Made by a program: the position numbers and the translations under genes | Notes under the pieces: generated by a model | Seen by the model: the letters and a program-made list of their open reading frames with translations, nothing else | Database searches by the model: none | Told to the model about the DNA's origin: nothing | Part shown: one piece after another, positions 15,014-23,951 of the stretch | Layout: each line of letters opens with the position of its first letter | How positions within the stretch are numbered: the stretch's first letter is position 1 | Origin: Croceibacterium_B sp963811255 | GTDB taxonomy: Bacteria > Pseudomonadota > Alphaproteobacteria > Sphingomonadales > Sphingomonadaceae | DNA length: 64,000 bases | NCBI GenBank assembly: GCA_963811255.1 | Contig: CAWEQI010000003.1 | Span: forward strand, 558,001-622,000 | Reading direction: 5' to 3'

Positions 15014-16075
15014 ATGACCCTGCCGCGTATCGCCGTTGACGCGATGGGCGGCGACGAGGGCGTGCGGACGATGGTCTCCGGCGCGGCGCTGGCCCGCCGG
15101 CGGCACGACCAATTCCAGTTCCTGCTGGTCGGCGACGGGGCGCGGATCGAGCGCGCGCTGGAGGCGCACCCGAACATGCGCGAGGCCTCCGAGATCCTGC
15201 ATTGCGACGACGTCGTCGGTGGCGACGAGCGGCCGACGCAGGCGCTGCGCCGGGCCAAGTCGACCTCGATGGGGCTGGCCATCCAGGCGGTCAAGGACGG
15301 GCGCGCCGGGGCGGCGGTCAGCGGCGGCAACACCGGCGCGCTGATGGCGATGAGCAAGCTGGCGCTGCGGACCATGCCCGGCATCGACCGGCCGGCGCTG
15401 GCCGCACTGATGCCGACGCTCGGCGACAACGACGTGGTCATGCTCGACCTCGGCGCCAACACCGACTGCGATGCGCGCAACCTGGTGCAGTTCGCGATCA
15501 TGGGCGCGGCCTATTCGCGCATCGTCACCCGGCGCGAGGCGCCGCGCGTGCGACTGCTCAACATCGGCACCGAGGAGATCAAGGGAACCGACGAGGTGCA
15601 GGACGCCGCCGCTCAATTGCGCGCCGCCACCGGGCTGGCGCTGAGCTTCGAGGGCTTCGTCGAGGCCGACAAGATCAACCGCGGCGAGGTCGACGTGGTG
15701 GTGACCGACGGCTTTTCCGGCAACATCGCGCTCAAGGCCATCGAGGGCTCGGCGCGGTTCGTCACCGACCTGCTGCGCCGCGCCTTCACTAGCTCGGTGC
15801 GTTCCAAATTCGGCTTCCTGGTCTCGCGCCCGGCAACCGAGCTGTTGCGGCACCATCTCGATCCGAACAATCACAACGGCGCGGTATTCCTTGGGCTCAA
15901 CGGGGTGGTGGTGAAGTCGCATGGTAGCGCCACCGCTGCCGGCGTCGCCAACGCGGTGGCGGTGACGGCGCGGCTGCTCGAAGAAAGCCTGACCGAGCGG
16001 ATCACCGCCGACCTGGCCGAGCTCGGCGAGGCGCGCCTGCGCGAAACCGGCAACACGTGGACCGTCGCCAAGTGA
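15014..16075 (+). CDS. plsX: Phosphate acyltransferase PlsX
   Basis: 353 residues. PlsX converts acyl-ACP to acyl-phosphate, the first step of the PlsX/PlsY route to phosphatidic acid, acting at the membrane surface. The N-terminus RIAVDAMGGDEG and the conserved GGNTGALMA, LDLGAN and VTDGFSGN blocks are all present. The ATG at 15014 follows a GGGGGACGG ribosome-binding site. The stop overlaps fabH (GTGA at 16072-16075), implying coupled translation. Confidence 0.97.
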   Translation: MTLPRIAVDAMGGDEGVRTMVSGAALARRRHDQFQFLLVGDGARIERALEAHPNMREASEILHCDDVVGGDERPTQALRRAKSTSMGLAIQAVKDGRAGAAVSGGNTGALMAMSKLALRTMPGIDRPALAALMPTLGDNDVVMLDLGANTDCDARNLVQFAIMGAAYSRIVTRREAPRVRLLNIGTEEIKGTDEVQDAAAQLRAATGLALSFEGFVEADKINRGEVDVVVTDGFSGNIALKAIEGSARFVTDLLRRAFTSSVRSKFGFLVSRPATELLRHHLDPNNHNGAVFLGLNGVVVKSHGSATAAGVANAVAVTARLLEESLTERITADLAELGEARLRETGNTWTVAK

Positions 16076-17037
16076 TCCGAGCGGTCGTCAAGGGGTCCGG
16101 TTCTGCTCTTCCCACGCGGGTCGTCAGCAACGAGGAACTGGCGCGAACCGTCGACACCAGCGACGAATGGATTCGCGAGCGCACCGGGATCGCCCAGCGC
16201 TACATCGCCGGCGAGGGCGAGACGACCGCCTCGCTGGCGACCGACGCGGCGCGGGCGGCGCTGGCGGACGCCGGGATCGATGCCAAACAAGTCGATCTGA
16301 TCGTGCTCGCCACGGCGACGCCGAACCGCACGTTTCCGGCCACCGCGACCCAGGTTCAGCACGCGCTCGGCTGCGACGGCGGAGCGGCATTCGATGTCGG
16401 CGCGGTGTGCTCGGGCTTCCTCTACGCACTCGGAACGGCGGATTCGATGATCCGCACCGGGATGGCGACATGCGCGCTGGTGATCGGCGCGGAAACCTTC
16501 AGCCGCATCCTCGACTGGGAGGACCGCGCCACCTGCGTGCTGTTCGGCGACGGCGCCGGAGCGGTCGTGCTCTCCGCCGAGGACGTCCCGGAGGACGGGC
16601 CCGGCGTGCTCGCCACCCGACTTCACGCCGCAGGCGAGCACGGCGACCTGCTGTTTGTCGACGGCGGCCCCTCTACCACCGGCACCGTCGGCCACGTCCG
16701 CATGCGCGGGCGCGAGGTGTTCCGCCACGCGGTGGTCAATCTTGCCGAAGTGCTCGAAGAAGTGCTCCAGGCGGCCCATTTCACGGCGGCCGACATCGAC
16801 TGGGTGGTGCCGCACCAGGCCAACCTGCGGATCCTCGAAGCGACCGCCAAGAAGCTCGGCCTGCCGCTCGACAAGATCGTCATCACCGTCGACCGCCACG
16901 CCAACACCTCGGCGGCCTCGGTCCCGCTGGCCTTCGACGAGGCGCGGCGCGACGGGCGGCTGAAGCCCGGGGATCTGGTCATGCTCGAGGCGATGGGCGG
17001 CGGGTTCACCTGGGGCGCCAGCCTGCTGCGCCTGTAG
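16072..17037 (+). CDS. fabH: Beta-ketoacyl-ACP synthase III
   Basis: 321 residues from the GTG at 16072 (V/MIRAVVKGSGSALP), preferred over an earlier GTG at 16057 because it gives the family N-terminus and the GTGA overlap with plsX. FabH condenses acetyl-CoA with malonyl-ACP to start fatty-acid synthesis. The catalytic triad is visible: Cys113 in AVCSGF, His248 in PHQAN and Asn278 in HANTS. The C-terminal MGGGFTWGASLLRL is complete. Confidence 0.97.
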   Translation: MIRAVVKGSGSALPTRVVSNEELARTVDTSDEWIRERTGIAQRYIAGEGETTASLATDAARAALADAGIDAKQVDLIVLATATPNRTFPATATQVQHALGCDGGAAFDVGAVCSGFLYALGTADSMIRTGMATCALVIGAETFSRILDWEDRATCVLFGDGAGAVVLSAEDVPEDGPGVLATRLHAAGEHGDLLFVDGGPSTTGTVGHVRMRGREVFRHAVVNLAEVLEEVLQAAHFTAADIDWVVPHQANLRILEATAKKLGLPLDKIVITVDRHANTSAASVPLAFDEARRDGRLKPGDLVMLEAMGGGFTWGASLLRL

Positions 17038-17065
17038 AAAAAGCGCGAAATTCGGCAGCGACAGG

Positions 17066-17094
17066 TTGCGAACATCTGTAATTTCGTTATTTAA
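17066..17094 (+). promoter_or_regulatory. Candidate promoter for ihfA-merR
   Basis: TTGCGA at 17066-17071, a 17-nt spacer, and ATTTAA at 17089-17094 inside a short AT-rich stretch unusual for this genome. It lies 33 bp before the ihfA start. The match to a sigma-70 promoter is partial; transcription may also continue from fabH. Confidence 0.35.
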
Positions 17095-17126
17095 TTTCAC
17101 AAAGGTCGCGATGGGGTGGAGACGCT

Positions 17127-17432
17127 ATGCAGATGATGCGTTCCGTGGGCACGCTGACCCGCGCAGACTTGGCCGAGACGATCAACCGTAAGATGGGCTT
17201 TTCGCGCGCCGAAAGCCTGACGCTGGTCGAGGCGGTGCTCGGGAAGATGTGCGACGCGCTGGCCGACGGCGAGAACGTCAAGATTTCCGGCTTCGGCAGC
17301 TTCATTCTGCGTGACAAGCGCGAACGGATCGGCCGCAATCCGAAGACCGGAGTCGAAGTGCCGATCACGCCACGGCGCGTGCTGACGTTTCGCGCCAGCC
17401 AGAAGCTGAAGGCCCGGATCGCCGAGGGATGA
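17127..17432 (+). CDS. ihfA: Integration host factor subunit alpha
   Basis: 101 residues. IHF-alpha pairs with IHF-beta to bend DNA sharply at specific sites during recombination, replication and transcription. The HU/IHF signature GRNPKTGVEVPITPRRVLTF is complete, with the proline of the minor-groove arm (NPKTG), and the helical dimerisation half precedes it (LTRADLAETI). The position between fabH and a merR gene is the usual alphaproteobacterial one. The stop overlaps the next start (ATGA). Confidence 0.96.
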   Translation: MQMMRSVGTLTRADLAETINRKMGFSRAESLTLVEAVLGKMCDALADGENVKISGFGSFILRDKRERIGRNPKTGVEVPITPRRVLTFRASQKLKARIAEG

Positions 17433-17815
17433 GCGGGCGGGGGCCGACCCAGCTGCGGTTCGACGACGGCAAGGATGCCCAGGCCCTGCGGACGATCGGC
17501 GAGGTCGCCAAGGCTCTCGGCCTGCGCCAGCACGTTCTGCGGTATTGGGAACAGCAGTTCCCGATGCTCCAGCCGCTGAAGCGTAGCGGCGGGCGGCGCT
17601 ATTACCGGCCCGAAGACGTGGCGCTGGTGCAGACGATCGACCGACTGGTCAACCGCGAGGGCTACACGCTCAAGGGCGCGCGCCAGGCCATTGCGGGCGG
17701 CGCGGCTGGAGGGCCCGAGGCGGAAACATCGTCGGCGACATCCGCGCAAGCCGAGATCCTGCCGCACCTGCGCGCGATTCGGGCGCGGCTGGCGCAGGCG
17801 CTCGAGGCCGCCTGA
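17429..17815 (+). CDS. MerR-family transcriptional regulator
   Basis: 128 residues with a winged helix-turn-helix at about 22-90: RTIGEVAKALGLRQHVLRYWEQQF then GGRRYYRPEDV, the MerR signature. The C-terminal effector region is short and Ala-rich, without metal-binding cysteines, so it is not a metal sensor. It is translationally coupled to ihfA by a 4-bp overlap. Target genes unknown. Confidence 0.9.
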   Translation: MSGRGPTQLRFDDGKDAQALRTIGEVAKALGLRQHVLRYWEQQFPMLQPLKRSGGRRYYRPEDVALVQTIDRLVNREGYTLKGARQAIAGGAAGGPEAETSSATSAQAEILPHLRAIRARLAQALEAA

Positions 17816-17836
17816 GCCGGCAGCCTTCTTGATCGG

Positions 17837-18097
17837 TCAAATGTCGTCGACCGGGAACAGCTCGGGCCGCAGCACCGCGCCATAATCCTTTTCCGGCGGC
17901 GTCTGGCGGACGTGCATGAAGGGCACCCACACGTCGCCGTAATCGGCCTTCTGATACCACACATCGAGCACGTCGTACGAAGCCCACTGGCCGTTGGGCT
18001 CCGTCAGCCGAATTCCTTCGCCGATCCGCGGAACGACGAGGAACTTGAGCCGAACCTCGGTCTGGTGGGTCTCGTTCTGGACTTCGATCTCGATCAA
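17837..18097 (-). CDS. Hypothetical protein, about 86 aa
   Basis: The compact beta-rich sequence (VRLKFLVVPRIGEGIRL, YDVLDVWYQKADYGDVWVPFMHVR) is convincing as a real protein; I assign no named family. The frame is open to an ATG at 18229, but the upstream residues are not protein-like. A TTG at 18097 giving MIEIEVQNETHQ is the better start. No signal peptide. It lies alone between merR (convergent) and sixA. The 160 bp upstream include TTGACG on the minus strand, a possible -35 element. Confidence 0.6.
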   Translation of the reverse strand: MIEIEVQNETHQTEVRLKFLVVPRIGEGIRLTEPNGQWASYDVLDVWYQKADYGDVWVPFMHVRQTPPEKDYGAVLRPELFPVDDI

Positions 18098-18260
18098 CGG
18101 TCTTGGGCCTCGCTCTGCACAGAGGCGCCTTGTGCCAGAGACTGATTGCCGAATTGCAAACACCGTCAAAGGATTGTTAGCCGTAATTTCCCGCAGCGGG
18201 CGGAAACCTCTGTTAGGGCGAGCCCTCAAGAACGGCGGCCAATTCCTTGATCGGACGGAG

Positions 18261-18794
18261 TTACGGCACTTTCTCCGACCCCAGTTGCGGGTCGAGATCG
18301 CGCGGACGGGCGAAATGCACCAAGTTCGCGCAGCCCGGCTCGAGCTCCCGCCAATGGGGGATCGCCAGGTCCAGCACGGCGAAGGCAGCAGTGGGGAATT
18401 TGTTGGCCGCCTGCGCGAACAGCGCGTCCTCGGTGGCCGGGTCGACCAGGTTGAATAAGAGCTCTTGAAGGCCGGGGTTGTGCCCTACGAGCAGCACCGC
18501 ATGGGGATCGCCTTCAAGCCCGCGCAACACGGCCATCAGGGTGGCGGAATCGGCGAGATAGAGCCGCTCGTCGTACTCGGGCGCAAGCAGCAGGCCGCTT
18601 TCCTCGAGCGTACGGCGGACGCGCTCGGCGGGGCTGGCGATGACCGCATCCCAGCGGATTCCCTGGTCGGCGATGTGCCGCCCGATGGCCGCCGCGCCGC
18701 GCCGGCCGCGCTCGTTGAGTCCGCGGTCCAAATCGCGCGCGGCGCCGTCGTCCCAGTCGGACTTCGCGTGCCGCAACAGACCGAGCCGTTTCAC
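18261..18794 (-). CDS. SixA-like histidine phosphatase
   Basis: 177 residues of the histidine phosphatase superfamily: the RHG-type motif LLRHAKSDW (Arg8, His9 the phospho-acceptor) and the second catalytic histidine in VGHNPG (His105). SixA removes phosphate from phosphohistidine of HPt or PTS proteins. It starts one base after the helicase stop, so the two are almost certainly one transcript. The exact substrate is not predictable from sequence. Confidence 0.88.
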   Translation of the reverse strand: MKRLGLLRHAKSDWDDGAARDLDRGLNERGRRGAAAIGRHIADQGIRWDAVIASPAERVRRTLEESGLLLAPEYDERLYLADSATLMAVLRGLEGDPHAVLLVGHNPGLQELLFNLVDPATEDALFAQAANKFPTAAFAVLDLAIPHWRELEPGCANLVHFARPRDLDPQLGSEKVP

Positions 18795-18795
18795 G

Positions 18796-21522
18796 TTAGC
18801 GAAGTTCCTCTTCCGGCGTCGCGACTCCGCGCGAACCGGCGGATGAAAGACCCTCGGCCAAACGCTGTAAAGCCTCGTCGAGCGGACAGCGGATCACCGG
18901 CGTGCCTTTGGGGAACGCGCTCAGCAGGCGGCTGGGGAAGGCCGGCGAAAGAACCACGAAGTGCCCGCGGTCGTCCTTGCTGCGGATCAGCCGCCCGAAC
19001 GCCTGGGCGAGCCGGGCGCGGATGATCGCATCGTCGTGCGCGCTGCCGCCGTTGGCCGCGCGGCGGGCGCGGTGGAGGATCGACGGCTTGGGCCACGGGA
19101 CCTGCTCCATCACCACGCAGCGCAAGCTTTCGCCCGGTACGTCGACGCCGTCGCGCAAGGCGTCGGTGCCGAGCAGGCTCGAGCGCGGGTCGTCGCGGAA
19201 GATGTCGACCAATGTGCCGGTGTCGATCGGATCGACGTGCTGGGCGTACAGCGGCAGCCCGAGCCGAGCGAGCCGATCGGCAATCCGCCCGTGCACCGCG
19301 CGCAACCGGCGGATCGCGGTGAACAGCCCAAGCACGCCCCCGCCGCAGGCTTCGATGATCCGCGCGTAGGCGCCAGCGAGGCCGGCGAGGTCGCCCTTCT
19401 TCACATCGGTGACGATCAGCACTTCGGCGTTGCCGGCGTAGTCGAACGGGCTTTCGGCGTTCGTCAGCAGCGGTTGCGTGTCGAGATGCGGCGCGCCCGA
19501 GCGCTGGATAGCGGTGGCCCAGTCGTCGCCGTCTCTCAACGTGGCGCTGGTCAGCATCACGCCATGCGAGGGCGCCAGCACCACCTGGGCGAACGGCTTC
19601 ATCGGGTCGAGGAAGCGGCGGTGGATGCCGACGTCGAACTCGCGCGCGTCGGAGCGGTCGACCGCGAGCCAGTCGACGAACTCGGGATCGGCCGGGCCGC
19701 CGAGTCGGCCGAGCAGCGCCTCCCACGCCGCCAGCGTGTCGGCGCGCCAGGCGAGCGAGAAGCGTGCGCCTTCGATCCGCGCGCGGCCCTGGGCGTCGAG
19801 CCAGTCGGGGCCGTCCTCGGCCAGCGCCTCGAGCCGAGCGCCGAGCTTGAGTAGTGGGCGGCGGATTTCGCCCAGCGCCATCGCCGCCTGCTGCGCCAGC
19901 TCGACGAAGTTGCCGTCGAGTTGCGCGGCTTCGGTCTCGATGCCGTAGCCCATTTCCTGGCCGCCGCTCTCGTCGCGCGCATACGTGACCGCGCGCACAG
20001 CCGAGAGCAGCGCCTCGATGGGCCCCGAAGGCGTGCCGTCGGCGAGGCGCTGGAGCCAGCCATCCTGCGGCAGCGCCTCGGCCGCCTCGCGCGCGGCGGC
20101 GATCGCCTTACTGCCTTCCTCGTCGTAGCTGGCGACATCGGCGAGTCGGGCGGCCAAGCCGCGGCGGCGGCCCCTGGAGCCGCGCTCCGGCCCCATGATC
20201 CAGCGCTTGAGCTCGATCGTCTCCTGCCCGGTGAGCGCCGCGGCAAAGGTGCTGTCGGCGGAATCGAACACATGATGGCCCTCGTCGAACACGATGCGGG
20301 TCGGGCGCTGGGCGTGATCGCGGCCACGCGCGGCGTTGACCATCACCAGCGCGTGATTGGCGATCACCAGGTCGGCTTGGGCGCTCGCCCGCGCGGCGCG
20401 CTCGATGAAGCACTTCCGGTAATGCGGACAGCCGGCGTAGACGCATTCGCCCCGCTGATCGGTCAGGCTGCGGATCGCGCGGGAGCGGAACAGCGTGCCG
20501 AGCCAGCCCGGCAGGTCGCCGCCGATCATGTCGCCATCCTGCGAATAGGCTGCCCAGCGCGCGACCAGCTGCGCCAGCACCGCGGCGCGGCCGCCGAATC
20601 CGCCCTGCAAAGCGTCCTCCAGATTGAGCAGGCACAAGTAGTTCTCGCGCCCTTTGCGCACGACGACCGGCTTGCTGCCGTCGGGCCGCGCAGATGGCCA
20701 GGCGCGGCCGCTTTCCCGCCTCAGCTGGCGCTGGAGGTTCTTGGTGAAGGTGCTGACCCACACCGTGCCTTGCGATTTCTCCGCCCACAGCGAGGCCGGG
20801 GCGAGATAGCCGAGGGTCTTGCCGATCCCGGTGCCGGCCTGCGCCAGCAGAATGTGGGGCGCATGGCGCCGTTCGCGCGGGGCGAACACCCGCCCGGCTT
20901 CGCGGGCATAGAGCCGCTGGCCTTCGCGCCGCTCGGCGCCGTCGCCGGCGAGCGTTTCAAGCCGGGCGGCGATCTCGTCATCGCCGAGGGAGACTTGCGC
21001 CGGTTGCGGCCGCTCGGGCGCTTCCTCCCATTCGGGAAGGCGCGAGAAAAGCCACTTCTCGGCCCGGTCCGGCTGGCGGACATGGGCGGCGAGGATGTTG
21101 GCCCACGGCCAGCGCAACTTGGCGAGCGACTGCAGCGCCGACCAGGCGCCCTCGCGCTCGGGCCACTCGTCGCTCTCGCAACGGGCGAGCAGCACCGCTG
21201 CGGCGCGCTGAAGCAGGGCGGGCACGCCATCGTCGCTCGCCGGCTCCTCCAGTCCGAGCGCGTGGGCGAGACCCTTGGGCGTGGGCACAACGAAGCTGGC
21301 CGGGTGCACAAAGGCGTAGAGCTCGAGCAGGTCGAGGCCCGACAGGTCGGGATAACCCAGGCGGCTGGCGACCAGCGGCGCGTTGAGCAGCAGCAGCGGC
21401 GTGTCGGCCGCGGCCATGATCGCGTCGCCCTTCGACAGCGCGCGGGTGGCGCCTCCCGCGCTGCGCAGCCAACTGCCGGCGTGGCTGGCGTGCAGGGCGG
21501 AAAGGGCGAGGGGCTCGGTCAC
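18796..21522 (-). CDS. DinG/XPD-like ATP-dependent DNA helicase
   Basis: 908 residues. Superfamily 2 5'-3' helicase with an iron-sulfur domain: Walker A AGTGIGKT at 229-236, four cluster cysteines at 297, 360, 365 and 371, and a DEGH box at 413-416. C-terminal motifs DALRDGVDVPG, CVVMEQVPWPKP and AQAFGRLIRS match the DinG group. The first 200 residues are an extra domain that resembles the N-terminal extensions of alphaproteobacterial DinG proteins. Such enzymes unwind D-loops, R-loops or G4 DNA in repair. Cotranscribed with the downstream sixA-like gene. Confidence 0.9.
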   Translation of the reverse strand: MTEPLALSALHASHAGSWLRSAGGATRALSKGDAIMAAADTPLLLLNAPLVASRLGYPDLSGLDLLELYAFVHPASFVVPTPKGLAHALGLEEPASDDGVPALLQRAAAVLLARCESDEWPEREGAWSALQSLAKLRWPWANILAAHVRQPDRAEKWLFSRLPEWEEAPERPQPAQVSLGDDEIAARLETLAGDGAERREGQRLYAREAGRVFAPRERRHAPHILLAQAGTGIGKTLGYLAPASLWAEKSQGTVWVSTFTKNLQRQLRRESGRAWPSARPDGSKPVVVRKGRENYLCLLNLEDALQGGFGGRAAVLAQLVARWAAYSQDGDMIGGDLPGWLGTLFRSRAIRSLTDQRGECVYAGCPHYRKCFIERAARASAQADLVIANHALVMVNAARGRDHAQRPTRIVFDEGHHVFDSADSTFAAALTGQETIELKRWIMGPERGSRGRRRGLAARLADVASYDEEGSKAIAAAREAAEALPQDGWLQRLADGTPSGPIEALLSAVRAVTYARDESGGQEMGYGIETEAAQLDGNFVELAQQAAMALGEIRRPLLKLGARLEALAEDGPDWLDAQGRARIEGARFSLAWRADTLAAWEALLGRLGGPADPEFVDWLAVDRSDAREFDVGIHRRFLDPMKPFAQVVLAPSHGVMLTSATLRDGDDWATAIQRSGAPHLDTQPLLTNAESPFDYAGNAEVLIVTDVKKGDLAGLAGAYARIIEACGGGVLGLFTAIRRLRAVHGRIADRLARLGLPLYAQHVDPIDTGTLVDIFRDDPRSSLLGTDALRDGVDVPGESLRCVVMEQVPWPKPSILHRARRAANGGSAHDDAIIRARLAQAFGRLIRSKDDRGHFVVLSPAFPSRLLSAFPKGTPVIRCPLDEALQRLAEGLSSAGSRGVATPEEELR

Positions 21523-21576
21523 CCCCCGAACTCTAGAACGGATGTGGAACGGACGGCAACCGCCGGCGTTGCGCTG

Positions 21577-22422
21577 TCACCGGTCGGCGGTTTCGATCGC
21601 GGGCGCCCTCTTGGCGTGGAGCGAGGCGATTTCGGCGCGGCGCCTGGCGAGATAGTCGTCGCGCATGGTCACGTAGGGGTCGTCGCTCTGGCGCACCTTG
21701 CGCAGGTGATCGTCGTTGCGCACCCGCCGGTCGAGCGACGCCACCGTTCCGCGGGCGATGGCGATCGGCGGCTGGCTGAGCGGCGTGCTGCCGGCGAGCG
21801 GGAGGACCGACAAATCGGCCACCCGGCCGGCAAGATCGCGCACGGTCGTCGGGCCGATCAGCGGCAGGAACAGGTATGGTCCCGGACCGACGCCATAATA
21901 GCCCAAGGTGTCGGCGAACCCGTTCGGGCGGTGCGGCAGGTTGAACGGGCGTCGCTTGGCCACGTCCACCACCCCGGCAAAGCCGATCGTCGAATCGATC
22001 GCGAAGCGCCCGAGCGTCTCCGCCGCCTTCCCGGGCTTGAGCTGAAGCAGGAAATTGAGGGCGACGACCGGCTCATGCAGGTTGATGATAAAGTTGTGCA
22101 GCCCGTCGCGCACCGGCTTCGGCAGGACATGCTTGTAGCCCTTGGCGACCGGCGCGATCACGGCGTCGTCGACCGCCTCGGTCACGGCAAAGCTGCCTTC
22201 GTTGAGCGCTTCGGCCGGATCGCTGGGCCGGGGACCGGCATGACCGGTGACGACGATCGCATTGGCGGCCGAATCGGCGGGCGCCTGCCCGGCGGGCGAA
22301 TCCGTTTCCGCCGCGTCGGGCGCGGGCGGCGAGGGAATGTCGACCATGATCGGCGGTGCCTCGGGCGGCGGGAGCGGCGTCGCCGACACGGCGACCGCCA
22401 CCAGGAACGCCGGCACGCTCAC
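21577..22422 (-). CDS. mlaA: MlaA/VacJ-family lipid-asymmetry protein
   Basis: 281 residues. An N-terminal signal-like segment (MSVPAFLVAVAVSATPL) is followed by a Pro/Ala/Asp-rich region to about 75 and then the MlaA domain with NLHEPVVALNFLLQ and YYGVGPGPYLFLPLIGPT. MlaA removes mislocalised phospholipids from the outer leaflet and hands them to MlaC and the MlaFEDB importer. No lipobox cysteine is visible, unlike enterobacterial VacJ. The rest of the mla system is not in the window. Confidence 0.87.
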   Translation of the reverse strand: MSVPAFLVAVAVSATPLPPPEAPPIMVDIPSPPAPDAAETDSPAGQAPADSAANAIVVTGHAGPRPSDPAEALNEGSFAVTEAVDDAVIAPVAKGYKHVLPKPVRDGLHNFIINLHEPVVALNFLLQLKPGKAAETLGRFAIDSTIGFAGVVDVAKRRPFNLPHRPNGFADTLGYYGVGPGPYLFLPLIGPTTVRDLAGRVADLSVLPLAGSTPLSQPPIAIARGTVASLDRRVRNDDHLRKVRQSDDPYVTMRDDYLARRRAEIASLHAKRAPAIETADR

Positions 22423-22759
22423 GCCGCAGCTCCGATCATGCCGGCCATTCGCCCGGCTCCATTGTGCTGCATCGTCGCGGCTTCCCTCGGTTGGACAGGG
22501 CTATGACGCCGCGGGGCGCTCGCATCCTCAGGCTGCTTCGCACGATAATGGTTGGAGGCAGCGTCGCCCGACAGCCACACTTATTTTGAATGAGTCAACC
22601 TTGCAAGTCGGCCCCTTGACAGGGTTCCGCCTGCCGCAAGCCACGGGCTTTCCGTCCGAAAATGAGTTTTGAAAAACGCCTTAAAATCAACGGCAATCGG
22701 CAAATCTTAACGGCGGATGGCGGGAACCGGGTCAATTTGCAGGCGGTTTTTAGCGCGCT
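22423..22759. other. Divergent intergenic region, no gene seen
   Basis: 337 bp between mlaA and the Ala/Pro-rich membrane protein gene. No coding signal or tRNA was found. From about 22570 onward the DNA is AT-richer (TTATTTTGAATGAG, TTTTGAAAAACGCCTTAAAATC), so promoters for one or both divergent genes probably lie here, but no clear -35/-10 pair could be fixed. Confidence 0.5.
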
Positions 22760-23851
22760 ATGAAACCCTACACCCGATCCGTTCACAGCGCCACCGCCGC
22801 GATTGCCGCGGCGCTCGCGCTATCCGCAACCCCGCTGGCGGCGCAAAGTGTCGACGCGCCCGCCGACACCGCTCCGGCTGTGCAGCCGCAGCCGGCCGAA
22901 GCGGCCCCCCCGGTGGTCGCCAGCCCGGCTCCGCCCGTTGCTGTCAGCCCGGTGCCCACTCTCGACATTCCCGCTGCGAGCGCCGCTCCGGCCGCTTCCG
23001 GCGCGGCAGCGTCATCGGATGTCCAGCCGGCTCCCGCGCCGTCCGCATCCGCCACCACGACGACGATGAAGAGCACCGCCGCCAAGGCTCCGGCGCCCGC
23101 ACCGAAAACGACCACCCGGACGACCGTCACGCGCACCTCCACGGTGTCGCACGCGGCGCCGGCGGCGGCACCGGTCGCCGCCAACGACGAAGCCGTCCCG
23201 GCAGCCGCGACGGACCCGGCGGCGGATTCCGCGCTGCCGCCCGATACCGCCGACGCGGCTCCGCCGATCGGGGCCGATCCGCAGGCAGTCGCTCCGGCGG
23301 ACCAACCGCGGGCGCGCGGGATCGGCCCGATCGGCGTGGCGCTGCTCGCCGGGCTGGCGCTGCTGATTCTGCTCGCCGGCTTCCTGTTCCTGCGCCGCCG
23401 CCGGGCGGCCGCGCGAGCGAAGGCCGTCACCACGACCACTCGCTCGGCCGGGGCCCCGGGTACGGCGAGAACCGTCGAGGCGCGCACCGCACCGCCGTCG
23501 CCCGTGGAGCCGGTCGCGGCAAGCGAGGCCGCTGTGATGGCGACGCCGACCGTGCTCAAGCGGCGCGATCCGGCGCCGGTGCGTGGAGCGCTGCCGAGCA
23601 ACGGCGCTTCGGTCGACCTACCGGCGACGATTCCCGACAGCTACGAAGAGCGCAGCGCGCTGCTCGAGAAGATGGTCAACGCCAAGCCGGACAAGGCCAA
23701 TCCGTTCACCGACCGCCGGGCCCGCTTGCACCGCGCGCGGCTGATCATGCAGTCGCTCGGCGTCACCTTCGACCGCGAGCCGCGGATCGACCTCAGCCAA
23801 TACCCGAACAACTGGCCCGAGCTGCAGCGGCCGTACTACAACGCGGCGTAA
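22760..23851 (+). CDS. Ala/Pro-rich single-pass membrane protein, unknown function
   Basis: 363 residues. A signal peptide or anchor covers 1-29 (ATPLAAQ). Residues 30-185 are low-complexity Ala/Pro/Thr/Ser, likely an extended periplasmic or envelope-spanning segment. One strong transmembrane helix follows at about 190-212 (GVALLAGLALLILLAGFLFL) with RRRR after it, so the C-terminus is cytoplasmic. The last 60 residues form a conserved-looking basic helical domain (EERSALLEKM, NPFTDRRARLHRARLIM, YPNNWPEL). I do not recognise a named family. A strong terminator follows. Confidence 0.7.
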   Translation: MKPYTRSVHSATAAIAAALALSATPLAAQSVDAPADTAPAVQPQPAEAAPPVVASPAPPVAVSPVPTLDIPAASAAPAASGAAASSDVQPAPAPSASATTTTMKSTAAKAPAPAPKTTTRTTVTRTSTVSHAAPAAAPVAANDEAVPAAATDPAADSALPPDTADAAPPIGADPQAVAPADQPRARGIGPIGVALLAGLALLILLAGFLFLRRRRAAARAKAVTTTTRSAGAPGTARTVEARTAPPSPVEPVAASEAAVMATPTVLKRRDPAPVRGALPSNGASVDLPATIPDSYEERSALLEKMVNAKPDKANPFTDRRARLHRARLIMQSLGVTFDREPRIDLSQYPNNWPELQRPYYNAA

Positions 23852-23878
23852 ACAGCCCTTCACCACGCCGCAAACAGG

Positions 23879-23914
23879 AAAGGGCGGCCCGCGCACACGG
23901 GGGCCGCCCTTTCT
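23879..23914. terminator. Rho-independent terminator
   Basis: Perfect 12-bp stem AAAGGGCGGCCC (23879-23890) and GGGCCGCCCTTT (23901-23912) with a 10-nt loop. The stem is flanked by A and T runs on both sides, so it can serve both the upstream + gene and the convergent tannase gene. Confidence 0.85.
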
Positions 23915-23920
23915 CGTATT

Positions 23921-23943
23921 CCCCTCCCGTTTGCGGGGAGGGG
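23921..23943. repeat. Single REP-like unit (family A)
   Basis: CCCCTCCCG-TTTG-CGGGGAGGGG palindrome of the same type as the paired units at 8975-9078 and 49121-49212, here single and next to a terminator between convergent genes. Confidence 0.65.
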
Positions 23944-23951
23944 AGAACACC

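Noticed and set aside
14638..15501. N-terminal extension of the Rieske protein to 620 aa
   Set aside because: It is antisense to rpmF and plsX; the Rieske family start is at 14637.
18098..18229. ATG-started 130-aa version of the gene at 17837
   Set aside because: The N-terminal extension is not protein-like and overlaps the probable promoter.
19921..22506. 861-aa + frame over the helicase gene
   Set aside because: Antisense shadow of the DinG-like and mlaA genes.
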